The translations under genes and the position numbers were made by a program. Under the pieces are notes generated by a model, which worked only from the letters and a program-made list of their open reading frames with translations, made no database searches and was not told where the DNA came from. Of a stretch of DNA of 14,466 nucleotides, positions 6,208-12,267 are shown piece after piece. Source of the DNA: JBOHUX01 sp050734915 (GTDB taxonomy: Bacteria > Chloroflexota > Dormibacteria > Dormibacterales > Dormibacteraceae); the NCBI GenBank assembly GCA_050734915.1, contig JBOHUX010000045.1, positions 1 through 14,466 on the forward strand, given 5' to 3'. Numbering within the stretch: position 1 is the first letter of the stretch; every line of letters starts with the position of its first letter.

Positions 6208-6221
6208 GGCCGAGATCGGCC
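6208..6221. promoter_or_regulatory. Inverted repeat, possible operator
   Basis: GGCCGA-GA-TCGGCC is a perfect 6-2-6 inverted repeat in the divergent region between the HxlR regulator and the glycosyltransferase, about 74 bp upstream of the HxlR start. Location and symmetry suit a dimeric regulator, possibly HxlR itself. In such GC-rich DNA it could be chance. Confidence 0.3.
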
Positions 6222-6362
6222 TCTCGGCGCCAGCCGTCACCCCTGCCCGTGGCGCGGCGTTCCGGGTCGCGTGCGCTTCTATCGGGACCGAGGCTGGCGC
6301 CGGGCGCCGATCTGGGGCCACCGCCACCCTCGGACGGGGCGCCGGTGGCGCATCCGCTTGGT

Positions 6363-6368
6363 CATACT
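6363..6368 (+). promoter_or_regulatory. Possible -10 element for glycosyltransferase gene
   Basis: CATACT lies ten bases upstream of ATG 6379, the same spacing as at the zinc-ribbon/GGDEF-like and PAP2 genes. No -35 match is visible. Weak evidence alone. Confidence 0.3.
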
Positions 6369-6378
6369 GGCCGGCGGG

Positions 6379-7104
6379 ATGGGGGTTGATCGAGCGGCGG
6401 CCGCCCTCGTCATCGTGCCGACCTATGACGAGCGCGAGAACCTGGAGCGCGTCGTGGCCGGCGTCCGCCGGGTCGGCCACGATGTGCTGGTCGTCGACGA
6501 CGCCTCCCCGGACGGCACCGGTGACGTCGCCGACCGCCTGGCCGCCGCCGACGGGGGCGTGGCCGTCCTCCACCGGCGCGCCAAGCTGGGCCTGGGAAGC
6601 GCCTACGTGGAGGGCTTCCGGGTCGGACTCGAGCGCGGCTACGGCCTCCTGGTGGAAATGGACGCCGACGGCTCCCATCTCCCCGAGCACCTGAACAGCG
6701 TCATCGAGGCGGCCCGCCGGGGCGGAGGCCTGGCGATCGGGTCCCGCTACGTCCCGGGTGGCTCGATCGAGGGCTGGGGGGCAAGGCGCTGGGCCCTCTC
6801 CTACCTCGCCAACCTCTACTGCCGCCTCGTCCTCGGGCTCGACGCTCGCGACGTCACCTCCGGCTACCGCTGCTACACGCGGGCGCTGCTGGAACGGATC
6901 GGGCTGGACACCGTCCGCGCCCAGGGCTACTCCTTCCAGATCGAGATGGCGTATCGGTGCGTGCGGCTCGGCTTTCCACTGACGGAGGTGCCGATCAGGT
7001 TCGAGGACCGGGTCGCGGGCCGGTCCAAGGTTTCCGCGGGCGAGATCCACCGCGCGCTCCTGACGGTGGTCCGCCTGCGGGCACGTCGGCCCCGCTCCTC
7101 CTGA
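6379..7104 (+). CDS. Polyprenol monophosphomannose synthase-like glycosyltransferase (GT2)
   Basis: It is related to dolichol/polyprenol-phosphate mannose synthases, which move a sugar from GDP-mannose (or a similar nucleotide sugar) to polyprenyl phosphate at the inner face of the membrane. 241 residues, a single GT-A domain: IVPTYDERENLERVV (12-26), VDDASPDGTG (39-48) for nucleotide binding, LGLGSAYVEGFRVGLERGY, MDADGSHLPE (94-103) with the metal-binding DxD, GSRYVPGGS (121-129), VTSGYRCY (159-166), QGYSFQIEM (182-190) and IRFEDRVAGRSKVS (206-219). These match the family closely. No C-terminal membrane domain, as in soluble actinobacterial Ppm1 catalytic domains. The donor sugar is not proven. 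ATG 6379 is preferred over GTG 6271 because homology starts right after it. It is convergent with the GT51/PAP2 pair. Confidence 0.85.
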   Translation: MGVDRAAAALVIVPTYDERENLERVVAGVRRVGHDVLVVDDASPDGTGDVADRLAAADGGVAVLHRRAKLGLGSAYVEGFRVGLERGYGLLVEMDADGSHLPEHLNSVIEAARRGGGLAIGSRYVPGGSIEGWGARRWALSYLANLYCRLVLGLDARDVTSGYRCYTRALLERIGLDTVRAQGYSFQIEMAYRCVRLGFPLTEVPIRFEDRVAGRSKVSAGEIHRALLTVVRLRARRPRSS

Positions 7105-7105
7105 G

Positions 7106-7119
7106 CCGCCGCCGGGCGG
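7106..7119. terminator. GC-rich hairpin at convergent junction
   Basis: CCGCC (7106-7110) and GGCGG (7115-7119) enclose a GCCG loop, starting two bases after the glycosyltransferase stop. CCGGGCGG recurs at 7132-7139. The 41-bp convergent gap also contains the palindrome GGAGCTCC. No T-tract. Confidence 0.35.
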
Positions 7120-7145
7120 AGCCGGAGCTCCCCGGGCGGTCGGGG

Positions 7146-7865
7146 TCAGCAGCCGGGCCCGGGGATGAGAAGGGGTGCGGCGGCGGCTTCGCGCGCGTCG
7201 GCCGGGCGGACGTAATCCTCGGACACCATCCGCTGGAGCACGTGGCCGCGCCGCTCGCGCGCCAGCCTCGGATTGACGAGCGGGTCGTAGGTGGAGGGCG
7301 CCTGCGTCAGCCCCGCCAGCAGCGCGTACTGGGCGAGGTCCAGGTGAACCAGCGGCCGCCGGTAGTAGGCGCAGGAGGCCGCCGCCACCCCGTAGAGCCG
7401 GGGACCGGTGGGGATCTCGGTCAGGTAGTCGGCGAGGATGCGCTGCTTGTCGATCGTCGTCTCCAGCTTGATCGCGAGCACCATGTCCTCGAGCTTGTTG
7501 AGGCCGCGGTCGCTGCCGCCCAGGTAGATGTCCTTGGCCAGCTGCTGGGTGATGGTGGACCCGCCCTCGCAGGCGCACAGGTGGCTGGCGTCGTACCAGA
7601 GCGAGCGGGCGATGCCGACGACGTCGATGCCGTGGTGCTGGTAGAAGCGCTCGTCCTCGGTGGCGACCACCGCCTGGGCGAGCTGGGCGGGGACCTCGCC
7701 CGGCTCCAGGACGGGGGTGCCGTGGCGGCGCGCCGCGGCGTCCACGCGGGCCTGGATGTCCGCCGTGGAAGGCACCAGGTACCAGCCCAGCGCGATGGCG
7801 AGGGCAACCACCGCGAGGGCGATGACAGCCGCCGGGCGCCTGCGCAGCCGCCCGGGCGCCCTCAG
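7146..7865 (-). CDS. Monofunctional peptidoglycan glycosyltransferase (GT51), apparent CTG start
   Basis: A membrane-anchored enzyme that polymerises lipid II glycan chains outside the cytoplasmic membrane. From CTG 7865 it has 239 residues: basic RLRRR (6-10), one membrane helix (about 12-31), then ATEDERFYQHHGID with catalytic E70, GGSTITQQLAKD (101-112), NKLEDMVLAIKLE (123-135), YLTEIPTGPRLYGV and LLAGLTQAPSTYDP. No transpeptidase domain follows. Oddities: the RKxxE motif reads NKLED, so the second conserved glutamate is aspartate, and the YLNxxxxG motif reads YLTEIPTG. Start: no ATG, GTG or TTG is in frame between the upstream stop at 7925 and GTG 7811, and 7811 would cut the membrane helix and lose the basic anchor. 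CTG 7865 overlaps the PAP2 TGA (CTGA) and has GGAGG ten bases upstream. GTG 7811 is the conservative alternative. Confidence 0.8.
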   Translation of the reverse strand: MRAPGRLRRRPAAVIALAVVALAIALGWYLVPSTADIQARVDAAARRHGTPVLEPGEVPAQLAQAVVATEDERFYQHHGIDVVGIARSLWYDASHLCACEGGSTITQQLAKDIYLGGSDRGLNKLEDMVLAIKLETTIDKQRILADYLTEIPTGPRLYGVAAASCAYYRRPLVHLDLAQYALLAGLTQAPSTYDPLVNPRLARERRGHVLQRMVSEDYVRPADAREAAAAPLLIPGPGC

Positions 7866-8455
7866 GCGCCCCGCTCCTCCCGGAGGGGCAGGTGGAGGGC
7901 CCTGATGATGTCGTCGCCCATCTCACGCAGGAACGCGGGGACGGCCGTGCCCCAGCTCGAGAAGAGGAGAGCGGCCACCACCCCGATCGCGGCGCCGGCG
8001 GCGACGTCGCCCGGATAGTGGTCGCCCACGAAGACCCGCGCGTAGCAGACCAGGGCCGCCGCGGCGAGGGCGAGCGCCCCCAGCCGGCGGTGGTGGACGA
8101 AGAGAACGGCGGCGACGGCGAAGGTCATCACGGCGTGGTCGCTCGGGAAGGACGCGTCCCGGCCGTGGTGGAGAAGGAGGTGGACGGCGGTCGGGTGGGC
8201 GACGAACGGTCGCGGCCGGGCCCACACACTGGCGATGATGAAGTTGACGACGAGTCCCGCGACCAGCGCCAGGCCGGCCGCGATCGCGCCCCGGCGGTCG
8301 TCCGGATGCCCCCGCCACCAGCCGACCAGGAACCACGCCACGACGACCGCGACGAAGACGTAGAGGAGGTCGGCCCCCACCCAGGTCATGACCCCGTCGA
8401 GGACCGGATGGCTGCCCGCGGGGCCGTTGATCCACTGCTCGAGCCTGTAGTCCAA
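7862..8455 (-). CDS. PAP2-family phosphatase, likely undecaprenyl-diphosphatase (BcrC-type)
   Basis: 197 residues with about five or six membrane helices. The PAP2 phosphatase motifs are present: ARPRP (79-83) for motif 1, SFPSDH (102-107) for motif 2, and ARVFVGDHYPGD with R140, H146 (nucleophile) and D150 for motif 3. FPSDH in place of PSGH is common in BcrC-type undecaprenyl-pyrophosphate phosphatases, which regenerate the lipid carrier for cell-wall synthesis. The conserved lysine expected before RP in motif 1 is not obvious. The GT51 gene downstream overlaps by four bases, so the two are probably coupled: the transglycosylase releases undecaprenyl diphosphate and this enzyme recycles it. 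The TTG 8455 start gives MDYRLEQWI, typical of the family N-terminus, and follows a TATTCT element by ten bases. Confidence 0.85.
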   Translation of the reverse strand: MDYRLEQWINGPAGSHPVLDGVMTWVGADLLYVFVAVVVAWFLVGWWRGHPDDRRGAIAAGLALVAGLVVNFIIASVWARPRPFVAHPTAVHLLLHHGRDASFPSDHAVMTFAVAAVLFVHHRRLGALALAAAALVCYARVFVGDHYPGDVAAGAAIGVVAALLFSSWGTAVPAFLREMGDDIIRALHLPLREERGA

Positions 8456-8465
8456 GTGCGGTCAG

Positions 8466-8471
8466 AGAATA
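8466..8471 (-). promoter_or_regulatory. -10 element for PAP2-GT51 operon
   Basis: TATTCT on the minus strand (8471 to 8466), five of six matches to TATAAT, lies ten bases before TTG 8455. The transcript would start two to four bases before the start codon. No clear -35. Confidence 0.5.
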
Positions 8472-8577
8472 CCCGGGGCGCGGGGCGGTCCGCCCGCAGC
8501 CCTGCCCCGAGAACCCGATTCAGGCAAGCATGTGTACGATTACGGCCATCCACTCTCACTCATTCGCATCTCAGGAC

Positions 8578-8606
8578 TTGTATTGGAAAGCGATAGCCGC
8601 TATATA
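8578..8606 (+). promoter_or_regulatory. Promoter of the mce operon, leaderless
   Basis: TTGTAT (8578-8583) and TATATA (8601-8606) are separated by 17 bases, the best sigma-70-like promoter in the window. The -10 ends seven bases before GTG 8614, so transcription should begin at the start codon. AAGGA at 8607-8611 is too close to GTG to act as a normal Shine-Dalgarno site. Confidence 0.65.
8593..8603. promoter_or_regulatory. Small palindrome overlapping mce promoter
   Basis: ATAGC-C-GCTAT is an 11-bp perfect palindrome with a one-base centre that overlaps the first half of the -10 hexamer. A repressor bound here would block the promoter. Short enough to be chance. Confidence 0.25.
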
Positions 8607-8613
8607 AAGGAAC

Positions 8614-9393
8614 GTGATCGCCCAGGCCCGCGCGCGCCTGATCGGGCTGGGGGAGCTCAGCCTCCTCTTCGCCGCCGCCCTGCGCGGAAGCTTCCGGCGC
8701 CCGTTCTACTGGCAGGAGTTCCTGGAGCAGTGCCGGTTCATCCTGACCGCCAACTTCATCCCCCTGCTGCTGACGGGGATGGGCTTCGGAGCGATCGTGG
8801 CCCTGGAGGCGGGCGACTTCTTCAAGTCCGCCGGCGCCGACTACCGGCTGGGCGGGTTCTCGGTCCTCGCCAACGTGCGGGAATTCTCGCCGGTCGCCAC
8901 CGGGCTCATGATCGCCGCGGTCAGCGGCACCGCCATCGTCGCCGACCTGGGAGCCCGCCAGGTCCGGCAGGAGCTGGAGGCGCTGAGCGTGATGGGGATG
9001 TCGAACGTCCTCTTCATCGTGGTCCCGCGGGCACTCGCCTTGATGGTGATGACCGCGCTCTACAACTTCCCGATGATCGTCTTCACGACGGTGGCCAGCT
9101 TTCTGGTCGGCGTCCAGGTGGTGAGCGTCAACCCGGGATCCTTCCTGGACAGCTTCTTCACCCAGGGCACGCTCGTGGACCTCTTCGGTGGCGAGCTCAA
9201 GTGCATGATCTTCGGCCTCATCGTCGCCGCCATCTGCATCTACAAGGGGGTGACCGCCAAGGGCGGCGCGGAGGGCGTGGCGCGCGCCGTGCACTCGTCC
9301 GTGATCTGGTCGTTCATCGCCATCCAGATCTTCGAGTACCTCTACACGCCGGCCGTGCTGGCCCTCTTCCACAACCAGCTGGTGCTCCGCTAG
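8614..9393 (+). CDS. MlaE/YrbE-family ABC permease, first subunit (YrbEA-like)
   Basis: 259 residues. An integral membrane subunit of an Mce lipid transporter. Hydrophobic stretches lie near residues 42-65, 92-112, 130-165, 185-215 and 232-255. The family core is visible: NVREFSPVATGLMIAAVSGT, IVADLGARQVRQELEAL and SVMGMSNVLFIVVPRALALM (about 87-144), matching the MlaE consensus around RExxPxxxxlxxAGxxGxxxaaELGxMxxxeqidALxxMGxxPxxxLvxPR. In paired systems this subunit heterodimerises with the second YrbE encoded 21 bp downstream. GTG 8614 is chosen because the promoter places transcription start exactly there. It is the first gene of the mce operon. The cargo (fatty acids, sterols or phospholipids in known systems) cannot be told. 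Confidence 0.88.
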   Translation: MIAQARARLIGLGELSLLFAAALRGSFRRPFYWQEFLEQCRFILTANFIPLLLTGMGFGAIVALEAGDFFKSAGADYRLGGFSVLANVREFSPVATGLMIAAVSGTAIVADLGARQVRQELEALSVMGMSNVLFIVVPRALALMVMTALYNFPMIVFTTVASFLVGVQVVSVNPGSFLDSFFTQGTLVDLFGGELKCMIFGLIVAAICIYKGVTAKGGAEGVARAVHSSVIWSFIAIQIFEYLYTPAVLALFHNQLVLR

Positions 9394-9414
9394 TGCTCGA
9401 GGAGGGAAGCTAGG

Positions 9415-10230
9415 ATGGCGAGCCTGCCCGAGGTCCCGCGCCGCTTCTGGGCGCCGGGGCTGGGCCCCATCGACGTGCTGGGGGAGATCGTCATCTTCGC
9501 AGCCCGCGCCCTGGCCGCCATCCCTCGTTCGCTGCGCTACGGGAACGAGATCTGGTGGTACGCCGCCTTCCTCGCCGTCAGCTCGACGCCGGTGGCGCTG
9601 GTGATCAACTACTTCTCGGGCTCCGAGTGCTCGGTGGAGGCCTACTACTCGCTGCACCAGCTGGGCGGCGCCGAGAGCCTGGCCGGGGTCTTCAACGCGC
9701 TCTGCGACACGCGCGAGATCACGCCGCTGTTCTTCGGCTTCGCGATCGGGGCCAAGGTCGGCTGTGGAATCGTGGCCGAGCTGGGCACGATGCGCATCAA
9801 CGAGGAGATCGACGCGCTGGAGACGATGGGGGTGCCGTCGGTCCCCTACCTGGTCACGACCCGGATGCTGGCGGCGCTGCTGGTGCTGCCGCTCATGTAC
9901 GTGCTGGCGCTCGCGGTCAGCTACCTGGGCAGCTGGGTGGTGCAGCACTTCCAGATCGGCGTCGTCTCCGACGGCGTCTACTTCTCCTACTTCTGGCGCT
10001 ACAACAACATCACCGACCTCGTCTTCTCGCTCATCAAGTCGGTGGCCTTCTCCTTCACGATCATCTGCGTCGCCGTCTACTACGGCTACCACGTGACCGG
10101 CGGTGCGGTCGGCATCGGTCGCGCGGTGGCCAAGACGATGGCGGTCAGCCTGGTCATGACCGTCGTCATCAACGCGGTGCTGACCCAGGTCTTCTGGGGG
10201 CAGAACCCCAACCTCCCCATCCCCACCTGA
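9415..10230 (+). CDS. MlaE/YrbE-family ABC permease, second subunit (YrbEB-like)
   Basis: 271 residues, the partner of the preceding permease. A cytoplasmic amphipathic N-terminus (FWAPGLGPIDVLGEIVIFAARAL) is followed by hydrophobic segments near 48-66, 103-122, 142-172 and 190-260. The family core reads TREITPLFFGFAIGAKVGCG, IVAELGTMRINEEIDALETM and GVPSVPYLVTTRML (about 99-152), closer to the consensus than in the first subunit. AGGAGGG about ten bases upstream of ATG 9415 is a good ribosome site, in contrast to the leaderless first gene. Two different YrbE genes in tandem are typical of actinobacterial mce operons, whereas Gram-negative mla systems use one MlaE homodimer. The large loop between helix 1 and the core (about 67-98) contains C72 and C97. 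Confidence 0.88.
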   Translation: MASLPEVPRRFWAPGLGPIDVLGEIVIFAARALAAIPRSLRYGNEIWWYAAFLAVSSTPVALVINYFSGSECSVEAYYSLHQLGGAESLAGVFNALCDTREITPLFFGFAIGAKVGCGIVAELGTMRINEEIDALETMGVPSVPYLVTTRMLAALLVLPLMYVLALAVSYLGSWVVQHFQIGVVSDGVYFSYFWRYNNITDLVFSLIKSVAFSFTIICVAVYYGYHVTGGAVGIGRAVAKTMAVSLVMTVVINAVLTQVFWGQNPNLPIPT

Positions 10231-10246
10231 GGTTCATCAAGAGAGA

Positions 10247-11026
10247 GTGACCCACCCCAACGGCGGCGGCGACGGCGGCATCATCCGGTGTGAGGACCTG
10301 AAGAAGGCCTTCGGCCGCCACCAGGTGCTGGACGGGGTCACCTGCTCGCTGCCAGCCGGCGAGATCAGCATCATCATGGGACCCTCCGGGACCGGCAAGA
10401 GCGTGCTTCTGCGTCACTTCGTCGGCCTCCTCACGCCGGACGCCGGCGACGTGATCGTGGACGGCAAGCACGTCCCCCGCCTCAAGGAGGAGCAGCTCCT
10501 GGAGCTGCGCCGCAACGTCGGCATGCTGTTCCAGGACGGCGCGCTGTTCAGCTCCATGAACCTCTTCGACAACGTCGCCTTCCCGCTCCGCCAGCACACG
10601 CGGCTCTCCGAGTCAAAGATCCGGGAGACGGTCATGAAGCGCCTCAAGGACGTCGGCCTGGCGGGCGCGGAGAAGCGGATGCCGAACGAGCTCTCGGGGG
10701 GCATGCGCAAGCGGGCCGGCTTTGCCCGGGCGCTGGTCCTGGAGCCGAAGCTGATGCTCTTCGACGAGCCCGACTCCGGCCTCGACCCGGTCCGCACCTC
10801 GCTGCTCTGCGAGCTGATCAAGGAGATCCAGCGCAAGGAGGGCAACAGCGCTGTCGTGATCAGTCACGACATCAAGTCGGTCTTCAACGTCGGCGACTAC
10901 ATCGTCCTCCTGCACGGGGGCAGGGTCGTGGACGAGGGCTCGCGCGAGGACATCAAGAACTCCGACCGGCAATTCACAAGGCAGTTCATCGCCGGGGCGG
11001 TCGAGGGACCGCTGGGGATGGATTAG
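10247..11026 (+). CDS. Mce/Mla-type ABC transporter ATPase (MceG/MlaF-like)
   Basis: 259 residues, the cytoplasmic ATPase for the YrbE pair. Motifs: Walker A GPSGTGKS (45-52), Q-loop FQDGALF (95-101), signature ELSGGMRKRAGFARAL (148-163), Walker B LMLFDEPDSGLDPV (169-182) with D173/E174, and the switch histidine SHD (H207). MLFQDGALFSSMNLFDNVAFPLR and GGMRKRAGFARA closely follow the MlaF/Mkl subfamily, which separates it from ordinary importers. The C-terminal tail (about 230-259, DIKNSDRQFTRQFIAGAVEG) is of the type that helps dimerise MlaF/MceG proteins. GTG 10247 follows the permease by 16 bp with only a weak purine-rich site. In mycobacteria the single MceG gene lies outside the mce operons; here it is embedded in the operon between yrbE and mce genes. 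Confidence 0.9.
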   Translation: MTHPNGGGDGGIIRCEDLKKAFGRHQVLDGVTCSLPAGEISIIMGPSGTGKSVLLRHFVGLLTPDAGDVIVDGKHVPRLKEEQLLELRRNVGMLFQDGALFSSMNLFDNVAFPLRQHTRLSESKIRETVMKRLKDVGLAGAEKRMPNELSGGMRKRAGFARALVLEPKLMLFDEPDSGLDPVRTSLLCELIKEIQRKEGNSAVVISHDIKSVFNVGDYIVLLHGGRVVDEGSREDIKNSDRQFTRQFIAGAVEGPLGMD

Positions 11027-11076
11027 CACTTGCCCGCCGGCTTCATACCCACGGACGCGCGTCGAGGCGAGCCCCG

Positions 11077-12267
11077 ATGATGGCGGTGCTGGCGATGGCC
11101 GGCAAGGCCAAGATCGCGATCGCGATGGCGGCGGTGGTGATCGTGGGCATCCTCGCCTACCGGGGGCTGGCCGCGGGCGCGGACCCCTACACGCTCACCG
11201 CTCCGGTCGCCAACGCGGCCGGGCTCTATCCGGGCAGCGACGTGCTGGTGGCGGGCGTCCGGGTGGGCACGGTCCAGAACATCACCCTCACCCCGAGCAC
11301 GGCCCTGGTCACCTTCTCGGTGGACTCCCTCCACTCTCCGGTCAGCTCCAACGCCACCGTCTACGTGCGACCCAAGAGCCTGCTCGGCGAGGAGTACCTG
11401 GACCTCAACCCCGGCAGCTCGGCCGGGGTGCTGACCTCGGGCACCACCCTCCCGGCCGCGCAGGTCAACCGCTCGGTCGAGCTCCAGGACGTCATCAACA
11501 GCCTCGACGCCAAGACGCGCGACAAGCTCCAGGTCCTCATCTACAACCTCGGCGGCGGGCTCGCCGGCCGCGGGCCGGAGACCAACCAGACCCTGCAGCA
11601 GGGTCGCAAGGACCTCGATGACCTGGCCCGCATCTCGGCCACGCTGGCGGCCCAGGACTCCGGACTTCGGCAGGTGGTCACCGCTCTTTCCCAGGTCACC
11701 GGCAAGCTGGCCCAGAATCAGAACCGCAGCAACCTGGGGGCGCTGATCAAGAACGGGCAGACGCTGCTCACCTCCCTCAACCGGCAGGACGCGCAGCTTC
11801 AGGCGGACCTCACCGTCACCAACGCGGCGCTCCAGAAGAGCGGCACCGCCCTCGACGGCACGTCGGGCAGCGTGAGCAGCATCGCGCGCCAGATCCCGAC
11901 CACCCTCAGCCTGCTGACGAGCCTGACCCACGACCTCGGCACCGGGCTCGACTACCTGCTCGCCACCGGCCCCTACGGCAGCGGGACGCTGCTCCAGCAG
12001 CAGTTGCAGGCGATCAAGGCGGGGCCGATCGTGTTCGGGGGCCGGGACGCCAACGGGTACGCGACCCGGATCGACATCATCCTCGGCGCGTCCACCCCGG
12101 CCAAGAACGGCTCCTCGCCGGCGAGCGCGCCGGGCGGCTCCGTGGCGCCTGGGGGCCTGCCCGGACTGCCCGGCCTCCCGGGGACGCCGAGGGGAGCGGG
12201 CACGGGCTCTCCGAGCGCCGCCTCCGGGCTCTTCCAGTTTCTGACCGCGGGGGGGACCCGGGGATGA
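11077..12267 (+). CDS. Mce-family lipid transporter protein, first
   Basis: 396 residues, an envelope protein anchored by one N-terminal helix (about 11-31). The MCE domain spans about 37-113: YTLTAPVANAAGLYPGSDV, LVAGVRVGTVQNITL, then YVRPKSLLGEEYLDLNPG. A long helical region (about 125-300) follows, carrying the segment INSLDAKTRDKLQ and AGRGPETNQTL that recurs in modified form in the two downstream Mce proteins; this helical part is expected to form the tube through which lipid passes. The last about 50 residues are Gly/Pro/Ser/Ala-rich, including collagen-like GLPGLPGLPG. A 50-bp gap separates it from the ATPase; GAGGCGAG upstream of ATG 11077 is the ribosome site. The stop overlaps the next gene by ATGA. 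No lipobox is seen. Confidence 0.87.
   Translation: MMAVLAMAGKAKIAIAMAAVVIVGILAYRGLAAGADPYTLTAPVANAAGLYPGSDVLVAGVRVGTVQNITLTPSTALVTFSVDSLHSPVSSNATVYVRPKSLLGEEYLDLNPGSSAGVLTSGTTLPAAQVNRSVELQDVINSLDAKTRDKLQVLIYNLGGGLAGRGPETNQTLQQGRKDLDDLARISATLAAQDSGLRQVVTALSQVTGKLAQNQNRSNLGALIKNGQTLLTSLNRQDAQLQADLTVTNAALQKSGTALDGTSGSVSSIARQIPTTLSLLTSLTHDLGTGLDYLLATGPYGSGTLLQQQLQAIKAGPIVFGGRDANGYATRIDIILGASTPAKNGSSPASAPGGSVAPGGLPGLPGLPGTPRGAGTGSPSAASGLFQFLTAGGTRG

Larger units (their letters stand above)
6149..6378. other. Divergent intergenic region HxlR / glycosyltransferase
   Basis: 230 bp. It contains the inverted repeat at 6208-6221 and a CATACT element at 6363-6368. The glycosyltransferase frame is open from GTG 6271, but residues encoded before 6379 are arginine-rich and show no family similarity, so I treat them as non-coding. 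Confidence 0.5.
8456..8613. other. Divergent regulatory region between PAP2 and mce operon
   Basis: 158 bp between divergent operons. Roughly 8521-8613 is clearly richer in A and T than the rest of the window, as expected for a promoter region. It carries the mce promoter on the plus strand and the PAP2 -10 on the minus strand. I see no gene in it. Confidence 0.6.

Noticed and set aside
5989..7926. 645-codon open frame on the minus strand
   Set aside because: It runs antisense to the glycosyltransferase and out of frame through the HxlR and GT51 genes. Its composition (Arg/Gly/Pro/His-rich) is that of a GC-rich shadow frame with no recognisable domain.
8560..10092. 510-codon open frame on the minus strand opposite the YrbE genes
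   Set aside because: His/Asp/Glu/Arg-rich shadow of two clearly conserved permease genes; no domain recognised.
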